DNA of 40,192 nt from a virus. Under the pieces are notes generated by a model. It ran no database searches. It worked only from the letters and a program-made list of their open reading frames with translations, and was not told the DNA's origin. Positions within the stretch are counted from its first letter, which is position 1. Each line of letters starts with the position of its first letter. Position numbers and translations under genes: made by a program. The stretch is taken from the IMG/VR virus record IMGVR_UViG_3300005253_000628, positions 1 through 40,192 of that record. One strand, 5' to 3'. Below, in pieces: positions 1-8,369 of this stretch.

Positions 1-72
1 TTTGCCTGTAGACTGTGTTCCTGGGTCGGAGACGTAAACCTCGAAGTCGTCAACATTCCTAATACGAATCAT
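1..72 (-). CDS. N-terminal fragment of a cut gene (unknown product)
   Basis: An ORF starts at ATG 72-70 and runs off the left edge with no stop in its 24 codons. A strong Shine-Dalgarno (AGGAGG, about 6 nt before the ATG) supports it. It is the next gene after the 426-aa protein in the minus packaging/head operon. By position it could be a scaffold, capsid or small head gene, but 24 residues (beginning MIRIRNVDDFEVYV) are too few to identify it. The 89 bases between it and the upstream gene hold only the ribosome binding site. Confidence 0.6.
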   Translation of the reverse strand, partial: MIRIRNVDDFEVYVSDPGTQSTGK

Positions 73-161
73 TGCTGCCCTCCTATAGTGACTGCCCTCC
101 CAGGCTCCATGCCTAAGAGATACTACCTGATTGAACTACAACTGCCCCTACCTGTCAAGAC

Positions 162-1442
162 CTACGTTGCTCCTCCAGTGTACGTCTCACTCATCATATC
201 CAGGACCTTCTGCTTCAGCTTCGCCAGGGCTTCCTTTCTGGGTCCACGCTCAGCAGAGCTGATGTCCCGCAGAGGTCCCAGCAGTTGGTCCAGGGCTCCT
301 GATACCTGTTTGGGACCCCCAAGGAACGGACCACCTTGCCCCCCTCGCATGCCACGGGCAACATCCAGCATACGCCGACCTGCCTGGGTAGTTTCCACTC
401 CACCAGTACGAACGCCTGCTTCCATCGAGCCCATCATCATCTGCGTCAGTTCATCAACGGAGCGAGTCTCTCCACCAACGTCCCGCATCATGATAGCAAC
501 CCCCTCAGCCGCATTCCTCCGCGACTCAAGAGATGCCCCTAACTCCTGAGCTCCCTTGAATATCGTCGCAGCGCCAGCCTTGGGACGACCCGTAGAGGGG
601 TCGAAAGTGGGGTCACCAAGGACAGTCTTACGAGCATAGTCGAGACGCGCTTTACGACCTGCCTTGAGAGTAATGTCTTGTTTCATTCCCCTGGCGAAGA
701 AGGGTTGCATCGCCCTGGTCTCCTTACCCAATAGTTGTTCCAATCTAGCTAAGGAGATAGGACCAACATCAGGGAAGTTGACATCCTTGATTTTAGCTGC
801 AAACTCTGGGGTAATGGCTGCTTTTATCTCGGCCAGTCGAGGAGCATTAAGCATCTTACCCGTAAGGCCCTGCACTCCAGTCTGATAATCGTGCTGGAAG
901 ACTTCAGGGTCCAGGTTCGATGTTTCGTACAGGCGCTTCCTTGTCTGCATGGCAGAGAACCGAGCCTGCTCTCTAGTAGGACGAGTGAAGGGCTTACCGA
1001 ACTGCTCACCCGTTTCCTGGAGTCGCTTACGCAGGTCAGCACCACGATAGGCAGTAGTAGGCTCTGGACCCATGCCCCGCAACTCGGCCATCATTGCCTT
1101 GACCTCTTCAAGTCGTGGATTGGGACGAGTCTTCTCTGATGCCAGGTCCAGTGTGGCTTCCCATGCACGCTTCTTGCTGGTTGTCTGAAGGTACTCTGCT
1201 CCCTCACCACGGCCAGTCTTACGTAGGAAGTTCAGTATCAATCGTCTACCAGCCTCAGGAGACTCTACGCCTTGTGGCTGAAAGAGTTTCTTACCCCCAC
1301 CGGCAGCCAACAGTCTCTTCAGGGACTCCAGCATTGAGGAGGCACCCTTCTCGACAGGGACCTGGATTGCACCACCAGACCTGCTAGGCAAGGTCTTGAG
1401 CATCTGAAGGATGGCTTGTAGGGCAGGGCGGGGATTAGGCAT
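162..1442 (-). CDS. 426-aa putative virion/head protein, unknown family
   Basis: The start ATG is 3 nt after the portal stop, so it is translated with the portal gene. The 426-aa product is rich in Lys, Arg, Ala, Leu and Gly and largely helical in appearance, with no signal peptide, membrane segment or Cys motif. Its N-terminus (about residues 1-50) is Gly/Lys rich; the central part has amphipathic helices. The position directly after the portal in a head operon suggests a structural, scaffold-like or ejected virion protein. It has the same Lys/Arg/Gly-rich, low-Cys style as the large virion protein at 33016-36012. I do not recognise the family. Confidence 0.8.
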   Translation of the reverse strand: MPNPRPALQAILQMLKTLPSRSGGAIQVPVEKGASSMLESLKRLLAAGGGKKLFQPQGVESPEAGRRLILNFLRKTGRGEGAEYLQTTSKKRAWEATLDLASEKTRPNPRLEEVKAMMAELRGMGPEPTTAYRGADLRKRLQETGEQFGKPFTRPTREQARFSAMQTRKRLYETSNLDPEVFQHDYQTGVQGLTGKMLNAPRLAEIKAAITPEFAAKIKDVNFPDVGPISLARLEQLLGKETRAMQPFFARGMKQDITLKAGRKARLDYARKTVLGDPTFDPSTGRPKAGAATIFKGAQELGASLESRRNAAEGVAIMMRDVGGETRSVDELTQMMMGSMEAGVRTGGVETTQAGRRMLDVARGMRGGQGGPFLGGPKQVSGALDQLLGPLRDISSAERGPRKEALAKLKQKVLDMMSETYTGGAT

Positions 1443-1444
1443 GG

Positions 1445-3766
1445 TTACACCGCCGGTTGCTTAGGCTGTAAGGATTCTCCGGTCTGGGGACTCTTCACTC
1501 CAGGGATTGTTTGACCCTGAGTACCAGGAGGCTTCTTACCCTGTGGCGGACGGGTAGTATCTTGTTCGATGGGCGCGACATCGGGAGGCTCACCGCCACG
1601 AGGTACTGTAAAGCCTGCTGCTGCCCACTCCTGCATGTTCCGAAGGTGCATGAGGGTGTGCTGAGTCCACTGAACCCTGACCTCAGGAGGCAGTCGCCGG
1701 TAGGAATCTGTCTGAGCATCCCGCTTGTGCTGCATGAAGTGGGCGAAGTGGTTGTCGAATACCGGGTCAACGTCGGGTGCAGTCTTGATGTCCAGGAACA
1801 TATCGAATTCCTGGGCAGCAATCTTGAAGTCGTCATCTACCGCACCGGACAAGTGAGCAAGACCTGCGTGTTGCAGGATGTTGTAGGCCGTCATTGGGTC
1901 TCTGACGTTGATGAGACCCAGTTCGATGAGGGACTGAATGGTAGCCCGGACTGCTGCCTGGGACTGTGGAAAGGCAGAACCAGCCTCAGCCTTAATCTCC
2001 ATCTCACCTTGAAGGTCCGTCATGATGAACCGCTTAGTCTCCCATCGAGTAGCCTGGGAACCGACTAGGATTCGTTCCTCAGGAGCACGGACCCGAAGTA
2101 TCTCGATGGACTGCTCAAGCCACTTAGCGAAGTTGTCCTCGTAGGACTGGTACCAGGAACTCATGGCACGCTGGGCCTTTTCACCAAGATAAGCCAGAGC
2201 CGATGCAGCCGTCACACCAGGAGGAGTATCACCACCTTGGAGGAAGAAAGTACCTGCAATCCGCTCCATGGATTCGTCAATCTCCTGAATGAATAGGAGG
2301 ACCGACTGGTTCAACTGCTCCGGCGACAAGCGTTCAGGCTTGACTGGAGTATTCCCGCCCGCAGACAGGATGTTGTAGTTGATACGGATTGCGGGCTCAC
2401 CCGTAATTAGCCCCACCCCGGCTCCGCGTGGAATCAACCATGCAGGCGAGCCCATACGTTGGGCAGCCAGCATAATCATGGCCTCAAGCAGGTTTCGTTG
2501 GTTCTGCTTGTAGACCAAATCATCCATGCGGGTCTTACGCCAGAATCTACCTGGCACTACGTCGCCTCCAAAGTGGACCCCTGGCAGAAAATAACTACCG
2601 TCCTTTCTCTTGGAAGGCAAGGATATGATTTTGGTCAGCTTTGGGTTGCTGCCAAACTGAATGATGTAGCAGCCATTGGGATACTTCTCAGTAGGCAGAT
2701 GCCATAGCTCACTGATGCTGGTTCTATCTTCAGCTGTAGCCCTAGCAGAAGGAGTACCACCCCCGGCAGAACCGAAGGTAGCAGAAATGTAGGCCAAGGA
2801 CGACAGGTAAAGCTGTCCTTGACTCTCAGCTTCTGAAGCGAGGCTACTAAACTCCTGCTTCAGGTTCTTCTTATCCTTGAACACTCTCCGAGCGATGGCC
2901 CTAGCCTCACCGATGGGGAAGGACCGAACCCTAGCAAAGCCCTGCTGGTCCTCCCAGTTGGGAACTGTGTTGTCACAGAATATCTCGAAGGGAGAGGCGA
3001 CTTCAGATATTAGGCGACCCTTTGGATACGCTAGTTTGACATCCTTGAACTCAGGCGGTTGCATCTGGTTGACTGCCCCACCGCTCAAGGGGTCTATCTG
3101 AGGCTGACCGCCAGGACCCATCATCGGTTGAGGCTGACGAGAAGGACACTGCTCGTTGGGACACTCCAATGGAGCATTCTCGAAGGTATCTGTGTAGCCG
3201 CATGCTGCACACTCCAGAGCAGGTACCTCGAAGGTCCCATACTCGCTGGACTCATCGTAGGACTGGAGGAGGAATACGTTACCAGTGAGGACCAGCCAAG
3301 CCCTGAGGTAGGGCTCGTTCTGATTCATCTTAGTTTCCTTCCAGGCCAGTTTCTCCAGGTGGGACCCAGACTCAGCCAGAGCGACACTGGCAGTCTTGTC
3401 ACTGGTCGGAGTGTAGGAGAACGTGGGCCTACGCAAGGACGATACAATGTCGTTAGCCTTCTCAGCAAACTTGTTGGTTACCGGCTTGGGGAACCAACCA
3501 GGGAGATTACGACGCCTCCACTTGTGCTGGCGGTTCTCGTAGACAATCCAATGGTTTCCCGCGTAGTACATGACGTTACGGTACCAATCCCGCTCGAAGA
3601 CGTAGCGATTGACGGACCAGGCGGTTATCCGCTCTTGAAGGAACGCACTGGCAGCAGTGAGGTCCTTGTAAGCGTCTACTCCCGGCTTAGGCTGGTTTCG
3701 TTCGTCCAGCTCCTGCTCGGTAGCTCGATTGGTAGGGGTTTCGTCTCCTATGCCCAGAAGTGCCAT
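1445..3766 (-). CDS. Portal protein with internal zinc ribbon
   Basis: The 773-aa product forms the dodecameric head vertex through which DNA is packaged and ejected. An early aromatic region (about residues 45-115, with the YYAGNHW-type segment and the KPVTNKF segment) followed by a long mixed body is typical of P22-type podovirus portals, and the length fits. A CxxC...CxxxxC zinc ribbon (C186, C189, C202, C207) and a following Pro/Gly/Gln-rich stretch interrupt the body; this is unusual. The C-terminus (about 720-773) is a low-complexity Pro/Gln/Gly tail. It follows terminase in the operon and overlaps the stop of the upstream 81-aa gene by one base. The portal call rests on domain feel and context, not on a catalytic motif. 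Confidence 0.85.
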   Translation of the reverse strand: MALLGIGDETPTNRATEQELDERNQPKPGVDAYKDLTAASAFLQERITAWSVNRYVFERDWYRNVMYYAGNHWIVYENRQHKWRRRNLPGWFPKPVTNKFAEKANDIVSSLRRPTFSYTPTSDKTASVALAESGSHLEKLAWKETKMNQNEPYLRAWLVLTGNVFLLQSYDESSEYGTFEVPALECAACGYTDTFENAPLECPNEQCPSRQPQPMMGPGGQPQIDPLSGGAVNQMQPPEFKDVKLAYPKGRLISEVASPFEIFCDNTVPNWEDQQGFARVRSFPIGEARAIARRVFKDKKNLKQEFSSLASEAESQGQLYLSSLAYISATFGSAGGGTPSARATAEDRTSISELWHLPTEKYPNGCYIIQFGSNPKLTKIISLPSKRKDGSYFLPGVHFGGDVVPGRFWRKTRMDDLVYKQNQRNLLEAMIMLAAQRMGSPAWLIPRGAGVGLITGEPAIRINYNILSAGGNTPVKPERLSPEQLNQSVLLFIQEIDESMERIAGTFFLQGGDTPPGVTAASALAYLGEKAQRAMSSWYQSYEDNFAKWLEQSIEILRVRAPEERILVGSQATRWETKRFIMTDLQGEMEIKAEAGSAFPQSQAAVRATIQSLIELGLINVRDPMTAYNILQHAGLAHLSGAVDDDFKIAAQEFDMFLDIKTAPDVDPVFDNHFAHFMQHKRDAQTDSYRRLPPEVRVQWTQHTLMHLRNMQEWAAAGFTVPRGGEPPDVAPIEQDTTRPPQGKKPPGTQGQTIPGVKSPQTGESLQPKQPAV

Positions 3767-4011
3767 TACTTCCCTCCGGCCTTAGAGTCTACTACTTTAT
3801 CGTCTACCTCATCAACTAGTAGTTCCCTCAGCTCGTCGCTCATCTTGGACTGAGCCTCAGTGACCTCCGCCTTGAGTTCAGGCTGCAAGGGCAAGTGACC
3901 CTGACCGAGGAGCATACGGTCCATGAGGCCCTCTATCGTGTTCCTGAGTTCCCTGTTCTCTTCCTTGATGATGTCGAGCATGTCTTCGGGAATTATTCTC
4001 CATCCGAACAT
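3766..4011 (-). CDS. Small acidic helical protein upstream of the portal gene
   Basis: The 81-aa product is predicted to be helical and acidic, with a likely coiled coil over residues 8-45 (EENRELRNTIEGLMDRM) and an acidic, Asp-rich C-terminus. I chose ATG 4011 because AAGGAG lies about 9 nt upstream; an in-frame ATG at 4050 would lie deeper in the HNH gene and lacks such a site. The 3' end overlaps the portal start by one base, indicating coupling. It could be a head-assembly helper; the function is unknown. Confidence 0.7.
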   Translation of the reverse strand: MFGWRIIPEDMLDIIKEENRELRNTIEGLMDRMLLGQGHLPLQPELKAEVTEAQSKMSDELRELLVDEVDDKVVDSKAGGK

Positions 4012-4481
4012 AAACGGTCTCCTTTTCGAGAGTTGCATGAACGGCAGCAAGGCAGAATGTTCTCGATGAAATTAGTACCGCCCTTGCTAACGGGAATCAC
4101 ATGGTCGGCCTCCAGCTTTTTTCTCCGCCAACAGTAAGCACACCTATTATAGAACAGGGCGACCAAGAAGTACCACTCCACTGCTGTAAATCTTCCCAGT
4201 GCCCCCCTACGTCTAGCCCTATTTCGCTTATTCTGCATGTGGGCCATACCCAGATTCTCACAGCGCCAAGTCCTTAATTTCCCTCGCAGTTCGTTCTTAT
4301 GGGATTGCGTATATCTATGGTTAATTTCCTTCCTAGACATCGGGATAGCTGGGCCGTAAGTCAACCTACGTTTCTCCCAGCCCCGTCTAAGTGTGACACG
4401 ACGAAGTTCTTTCGTCCGTGCCCAAGAGTCAGACAAGGCTTTCCTATGAGCCACACTAAAAAGTCTTCCTTCAATCGCCAT
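3993..4481 (-). CDS. HNH endonuclease
   Basis: The 162-aa product has a basic N-terminal half and an HNH (beta-beta-alpha metal) nuclease domain at about residues 112-158. The visible elements are CAYC, the EADHVIPVSKGG core with the catalytic His, and the second zinc knuckle CCRSCN followed by KGDR. Free-standing HNH genes of this type act as homing endonucleases or as packaging-associated nickases near terminase genes. It sits between terminase and portal and overlaps both neighbours (11 nt with the upstream gene, 19 nt with the downstream one), so it is woven into the operon. Its ribosome binding site is weak. Confidence 0.9.
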   Translation of the reverse strand: MAIEGRLFSVAHRKALSDSWARTKELRRVTLRRGWEKRRLTYGPAIPMSRKEINHRYTQSHKNELRGKLRTWRCENLGMAHMQNKRNRARRRGALGRFTAVEWYFLVALFYNRCAYCWRRKKLEADHVIPVSKGGTNFIENILPCCRSCNSRKGDRLCSDGE

Positions 4482-4860
4482 ATTCCCAACTCAAGTTAAA
4501 TGGAATGACCAAGTTATAATAGCGTTCGCTCGGTTTCTCCCCGTCATCCCACCTGAACCCAATCCTGAAGTGCAGGTACCGACCATTCCAGAAGTTCTTG
4601 AGTCGCCAAGTGCGGGCGTAGTAGGGACGCAATGAACCGTCTTTGTCCCACAGGTAGACCGTATAGTTGCCTGGGGGAGGAATCGGCTTCCTAGAGCGAT
4701 TAGGCTCCCACCAAGGACTTCCTGCGAACGGAATGATGAACGGACCCTTCCCACAAAACGCATTCCAAGCCCTGGGGATGTAGCTAGCAGGCCACAGCCA
4801 ATCTTTATGTAACTCATTTCGCAAATGAGGCGGTAAACACTTTCTTCCTCTACCACCCAT
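4471..4860 (-). CDS. 129-aa unknown protein between TerL and HNH
   Basis: The product is rich in Trp, Tyr and Pro, with many aromatic residues and alternating polar/hydrophobic segments that suggest a beta-sheet fold. There is no membrane segment or metal motif. GGAGG lies about 9 nt before the ATG, inside the 3' end of the terminase gene. The start overlaps TerL by 11 nt and the end overlaps HNH by 11 nt. With the HNH gene it forms an insert separating terminase from the portal region and may have moved as a unit with it. The function is unknown. Confidence 0.75.
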   Translation of the reverse strand: MGGRGRKCLPPHLRNELHKDWLWPASYIPRAWNAFCGKGPFIIPFAGSPWWEPNRSRKPIPPPGNYTVYLWDKDGSLRPYYARTWRLKNFWNGRYLHFRIGFRWDDGEKPSERYYNLVIPFNLSWEYGD

Positions 4861-6415
4861 AAAATGCCTCCACTATGTCCAAACTTTCCGTATCTGCCTC
4901 AGGCAGCAACGATGTGTCTGACTCATTCAACATGGTATGAGCCTCACGCAAATCATTACCTGGGTCCCTGCGGCGCTTATCTATCTTCTTGCAGGCCCTC
5001 CAGAAGGAAGCACTGGCTGGGTCAACTTGCTGTAGGAAGTCCAACTTAGTCGGCAGCATTTTCTTCTGAGGCTCAGGTAGCTGGACCAGGATGTACTCCA
5101 GAGCATCACGAGCATGGTCGGGCTGATGAGGGTCAGGCTTGTTCTCTCCAGTGTCTGACTGCTTCCAGAGGGCACGGTCATGTTCCCTCTTGGTCCAAGT
5201 ACACTCGTCGGTGATGTAGAGCCGGGGAGCACCATACTTCTTCGTGATGGGGTGCTGGATGTAGGGTACAGACGTAAAGTAGCCATTGACCCGACCGATG
5301 TTAGCTACCTTGGACTTCTTCCGAGACGGTAGGCAGTGGATGTTGTACTGAGCCAACTCGGTCATCACCGGACGGTTCTCATAGTCAATGACCTTGATGG
5401 CTTCGTACCAGTGGGGGTCACGCTGAATCCAAGTAGCTACCTCTCGGATGGTTGCATTGGCCTTGTAGAACTCGTCGTAGGCGAAGGCCCTACCCCACTT
5501 ATCACGGGCAACACGAACGATGGCCCAGGGAGCAGCACCGCCTGTGTCAATGCCGATGCCCCACTCAACTATGTCCATCTGCTCCAGGTCCGCTACGCTC
5601 AGGGGCGGGATGTTATGGGCAGATTCAAGGTCGTAGGCCTTATACAGCTTGCCCTCAAAGTCCTCGAAGGAGCAGTCCAAGTACCGGGCGATGTACTCAG
5701 GGGGAAACTCAGTCCGCATGTCCTCGTAGAAGCCTTGGGGCAGGTAGCCGCCTAGCTGTGGAGTGTTCTCGATGGTAGCTACCTGTAGGGCGATGGAACT
5801 CTCCTTGAGGTATATCCATGGCCTGTCCTTCAGCAACGGGTGAGGATGTCCTTTGAGGACCTTGGCTCCCTGGTAGAACCTGCGCCAGTGCCACGAGTGA
5901 CCAGCTGGGTTCAGAGCCATTGTGATGGAGCGGGAGATACCGGCACGGAAGCGGGTACGGGCGATGAGTTTGAGATACTGGTCTTCCTGGACCTCCTCAG
6001 CCTGGTCAATGGCAATGTCAGAGACGTTCAGGGAGGCGATGTGCTGCTTGCTCTTTTGGGTATCGTAGATGTGACCGAAGGTGATGACTGAGCCGTTCTT
6101 GAGGACATCACGCTCCATGCCCTTAGAGCGGGTCCTACCACCCTTTCTGAGCCAGGATGTGGGTAGTACTTCATCCCAGACCTGCATGGTGGACTCACGG
6201 AGGTCGGCAGCATGAAGGCGCAGGATGATGCCTCGGTTGAAGGGAGTACGGGCCATGCGGTAGGCCATGCGGGTACAGAGACTGACGGACTTGCCCGTAC
6301 CGTATCCACCAGCGATGATGACACGAGGCTTCTCTACGAAGGTCGCTATGGCCTGAGAGGGCAGTAGTCCTGCCAGGTCGAGCTGACCGCTATTTGGTAT
6401 CTTCGGGCTCGGCAT
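4850..6415 (-). CDS. terL: Terminase large subunit
   Basis: The 521-aa motor ATPase and nuclease packages phage DNA into the prohead through the portal. Walker A is GGYGTGKS (residues 36-43); Walker B with the catalytic acid is IAIDQAEEV (about 134-142). The C-terminal RNase H-like nuclease half shows GIGIDTGG (first Asp), the VIDYENRP strand and the late DHARDALEY element. I chose ATG 6415 because GAGGAGAAAG lies directly upstream; in-frame codons further up overlap the zinc-ribbon gene and carry no terminase features. The gene order TerS, zinc ribbon, TerL is compact, with overlaps. Confidence 0.96.
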   Translation of the reverse strand: MPSPKIPNSGQLDLAGLLPSQAIATFVEKPRVIIAGGYGTGKSVSLCTRMAYRMARTPFNRGIILRLHAADLRESTMQVWDEVLPTSWLRKGGRTRSKGMERDVLKNGSVITFGHIYDTQKSKQHIASLNVSDIAIDQAEEVQEDQYLKLIARTRFRAGISRSITMALNPAGHSWHWRRFYQGAKVLKGHPHPLLKDRPWIYLKESSIALQVATIENTPQLGGYLPQGFYEDMRTEFPPEYIARYLDCSFEDFEGKLYKAYDLESAHNIPPLSVADLEQMDIVEWGIGIDTGGAAPWAIVRVARDKWGRAFAYDEFYKANATIREVATWIQRDPHWYEAIKVIDYENRPVMTELAQYNIHCLPSRKKSKVANIGRVNGYFTSVPYIQHPITKKYGAPRLYITDECTWTKREHDRALWKQSDTGENKPDPHQPDHARDALEYILVQLPEPQKKMLPTKLDFLQQVDPASASFWRACKKIDKRRRDPGNDLREAHTMLNESDTSLLPEADTESLDIVEAFYGW

Positions 6416-6539
6416 CTTTCTCCTCAGACAAGATAACTGGAAGTAGTAACTCCCCACAGTCAGGACAGTACCTCCATCCTGGAATGAGTAGGGAACTACA
6501 AGCATGGCATGCTGCCTGCATAACCTTGGGGTCACACAT
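6390..6539 (-). CDS. Zinc-ribbon miniprotein between terminase subunits
   Basis: The 49-aa product has a zinc ribbon of two CxxC knuckles (CHAC at about residues 12-15 and CPDC at about 25-28) and an acidic tail (EEKDAEPEDTK). A GAGGAGAAGGAAG site directly precedes ATG 6539. It overlaps the TerS stop by 8 nt and the TerL start by 26 nt, so translation of the three is coupled. It may bridge the terminase subunits or bind DNA; this is inference from position only. Confidence 0.8.
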   Translation of the reverse strand: MCDPKVMQAACHACSSLLIPGWRYCPDCGELLLPVILSEEKDAEPEDTK

Positions 6540-6993
6540 CTTCCTTCTCCTCTTTGCCTTCCTCAAGCTGCTTAGATTCCCTGGCAATCATCTCCATGAT
6601 GGGCCTCATGGCATCGGGTACTACGAACTTCAGTTCTTGGATTTCTACCTCAACCACAGGCTCCTTGCTGACGCCCATGCGCTTCCAGTAATCTTTGATG
6701 GTACCGGGGTCCCCTTCCATGATTAGCTTCATGGTAGAGGCCAAGGCTACTGCACCCATGTCCCGCTGCACGGCGAACATGCTGGAGGTCCATCTCTCCT
6801 CCAACTCCTTGATTTCGGGACGGGCACGGACCTTCTTCATGCCATCGAGGGTCATGCCGTACTTCTTGGCTAGGTCCCCATGGCTCATGTTGTTGAACAC
6901 AGCATCGTTGGCAATGCGGACATTTCTGACCGCTCTTTGGGCAGCGGCCTTGACCCGGACAACCTTTCCGACTTCCTTGGCATCTGAGGACAT
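6532..6993 (-). CDS. terS: Terminase small subunit (probable)
   Basis: The 153-aa product directly precedes terL. It has a predicted helix-turn-helix at about residues 38-60 (LAKKYGMTLDGMKKVRARPE), a helical oligomerisation region, and a highly charged C-terminus (KQLEEGKEEKEDV) expected to contact TerL. This arrangement and size are normal for small terminases, which recognise phage DNA and load it on the motor. The call rests on the HTH plus location; sequence of the family is poorly conserved. Confidence 0.8.
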   Translation of the reverse strand: MSSDAKEVGKVVRVKAAAQRAVRNVRIANDAVFNNMSHGDLAKKYGMTLDGMKKVRARPEIKELEERWTSSMFAVQRDMGAVALASTMKLIMEGDPGTIKDYWKRMGVSKEPVVEVEIQELKFVVPDAMRPIMEMIARESKQLEEGKEEKEDV

Positions 6994-7008
6994 AGTGAAA
7001 TACCTCTA

Positions 7009-7206
7009 TTAGAGTAAGAGCAAGAGATTACTATTGCCTGGACTAAGGCTCTTCTGAAACAGTTGTTCCGTCTCAAACTCAATCTTGAATTTTAGGCTAC
7101 TGAGTTCTGGAGTCACCTTAATGCCTGAGGCTCTCAAGGCCTGGATAAAGAACTTCCACTTCATGGGTCTTTGCTCAACAGTAAAGACACTCAGGAATCT
7201 AACCAT
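7009..7206 (-). CDS. 65-aa hypothetical protein
   Basis: A small basic protein with a Leu-rich end. AGGAGG lies about 8 nt before ATG 7206, supporting the start. It is the gene before terS in the minus operon, separated from it by 15 nt. A second in-frame ATG 14 codons in (MKWKFF) is an alternative start. No motif is recognised. Confidence 0.65.
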   Translation of the reverse strand: MVRFLSVFTVEQRPMKWKFFIQALRASGIKVTPELSSLKFKIEFETEQLFQKSLSPGNSNLLLLL

Positions 7207-7215
7207 TTCAGCCTC

Positions 7216-7356
7216 CTAGTACCCAAAGCAACCCTTCATCACCGTCGCCAGGATTACACAGGTGTATATCAGGCCCACCCAGAGCCAGCGGTAGCCCTCA
7301 CTCAGGCTACGTCTCATCTGCCTCTCGTCATATTCCTGATTTCTGCGGGGCTCCAT
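7216..7356 (-). CDS. 46-aa single-span membrane miniprotein
   Basis: The first 23 residues are charged (many Arg and Glu), then one hydrophobic segment (about residues 24-41), then a short tail with Cys. GAGGAGGAG precedes the ATG. It overlaps the end of the upstream 105-aa gene by 43 nt. One of several tiny single-span membrane proteins in this genome; function unknown. Confidence 0.65.
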   Translation of the reverse strand: MEPRRNQEYDERQMRRSLSEGYRWLWVGLIYTCVILATVMKGCFGY

Positions 7357-7631
7357 TTCTCCTCCTCTACTATCTTCCTGGCCCACTGTAGCACTTTCTC
7401 CTGGAGGATGGGAGCATACCTGCTGACGACGAACTGATTGTGGTCGCCGGATAGGATGGGCAGGAGTACTTCCAGTCTGCCATCGAGACGGGCACCGCGC
7501 AGGGTGAGGAGATGGTTGTCGTTCTCACTGATGAACTCCATGACTATCTGATACTGGTTGCCCTTGGTCAGCTTGGGCATTCCGTCGGAGTAGACCAAAT
7601 CAACCTTGAGGGTTCCCTTGATTTCGACCAT
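7314..7631 (-). CDS. 105-aa hypothetical protein
   Basis: A soluble protein with a beta-rich first half (alternating hydrophobic residues, residues 1-60) and a helical second half with Trp and charged residues. It starts directly after the stop of the gene at 7632-7958, so the two are co-translated. It belongs to the promoter-proximal end of the minus packaging operon. No family recognised. Confidence 0.75.
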   Translation of the reverse strand: MVEIKGTLKVDLVYSDGMPKLTKGNQYQIVMEFISENDNHLLTLRGARLDGRLEVLLPILSGDHNQFVVSRYAPILQEKVLQWARKIVEEEKWSPAEIRNMTRGR

Positions 7632-7958
7632 CTACGCTACCTCCACGAGGAGACCGGCTCGGTCTTCGAGGTCCTCTAACTCCCTATTAAGCAGGCTGAA
7701 GTCACCCTCCATACAATGCTTGGGGAAGTGGCCCTGCTCCTCCCTTACCCCATCCAGCCACTCTATCTTGTTCCTGAGGCGCACTATTTTCACAGCAGTC
7801 TTGATTATGGTTAGTTCCTCTGTCGTAGGACGGGGCATCCCAGGCCTAGGAGAGTAGTTTCCCTTCCGTAGGCTAAAGAGCTTGAATGGCAGGCGGTCTT
7901 TGAAGACGGCAAGGAAGTACCAACTCCTTGGCCAGTCAATGAATATGGTCTCTCCCAT
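7632..7958 (-). CDS. 108-aa hypothetical protein, first gene of the left minus operon
   Basis: The N-terminal half is aromatic and basic; the C-terminal half (about residues 45-105) is an acidic/Leu helix pair with coiled-coil character. It is the first gene after the candidate promoter at 7996-8024. GGAG lies about 7 nt before the ATG. Function unknown. Confidence 0.75.
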   Translation of the reverse strand: MGETIFIDWPRSWYFLAVFKDRLPFKLFSLRKGNYSPRPGMPRPTTEELTIIKTAVKIVRLRNKIEWLDGVREEQGHFPKHCMEGDFSLLNRELEDLEDRAGLLVEVA

Positions 7959-7995
7959 TCTAACTCCGCATCAACCCGCAGGGCCGATGCTTAAT

Positions 7996-8024
7996 AAGTT
8001 AGCCCTCTTTTACCTATCTGTCAA
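7996..8024 (-). promoter_or_regulatory. Candidate sigma70-type promoter for the left minus operon
   Basis: On the minus strand a perfect TTGACA (8024-8019) is followed after 17 nt by TAACTT (8001-7996), a weak -10. It points into the operon starting at 7958, with the -10 about 38 nt upstream of the first ATG. The perfect -35 and correct spacing support it; the -10 is only a partial match. Confidence 0.55.
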
Positions 8025-8060
8025 GGACTACCCCCCTGTTTTTTCGGGGCCATCCCCGCG

Positions 8061-8069
8061 TGGTATATA
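8061..8069 (+). promoter_or_regulatory. Possible extended -10 promoter for the plus block
   Basis: TGG followed by TATATA (8064-8069) forms an extended -10 pattern (TGn-TATAAT-like). No convincing -35 is present. It would give a leader of about 320 nt before the first plus-strand gene. Other plus promoters in the interval cannot be excluded. Confidence 0.35.
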
Positions 8070-8095
8070 TGTAACTACCGTACCTGTAATGACTT

Positions 8096-8369
8096 GAGGA
8101 CCAATCGGAGTACGTCCTCGTATGTTGTTGATAACAAAGGAGGTAGTCTAGATTTGGAGAAAAGTTATCTCGCAGAAGACCTTATATGACAACCACCCCC
8201 TTCGCACATATTCCCTTATCCTGCTTGCATCACACGCACGTGCACACGCACGCGATAGATAACCCGCACGCCCGCGTTGGGGTCGTACCACCCCAGGGCC
8301 ACGGTTAAGTCTTTTATTTTCAACAAGTTGCCGATGTTTTGCCGAGTCGGTTGAGGCCGAGAAATCGGC
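8096..8369 (+). other. Structured intergenic control region / leader
   Basis: The 435 bases between the divergent operons (7959-8393) hold no convincing gene. They show GAGGAC/GTCCTC (8096-8101 with 8114-8119), a TTGTT-GAT-AACAA inverted repeat (8125-8137), TGGGGT/ACCCCA (8278-8283 with 8290-8295), and GCCGA-GAAA-TCGGC (8356-8369), a hairpin with a GAAA tetraloop 24 nt before the first ATG. Between about 8190 and 8260 the sequence is a CA/CG-alternating, pyrimidine-rich stretch. These could be operators or folds in a long 5' leader. One AAAGGAGGT with no ordinary start codon lies at 8136-8144. Confidence 0.4.

Noticed and set aside
3059-3853. 264-codon open frame on the plus strand inside the portal gene
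   Set aside because: It is antisense to the portal, whose frame and protein features are clear; the codon-level pattern is that of a shadow.
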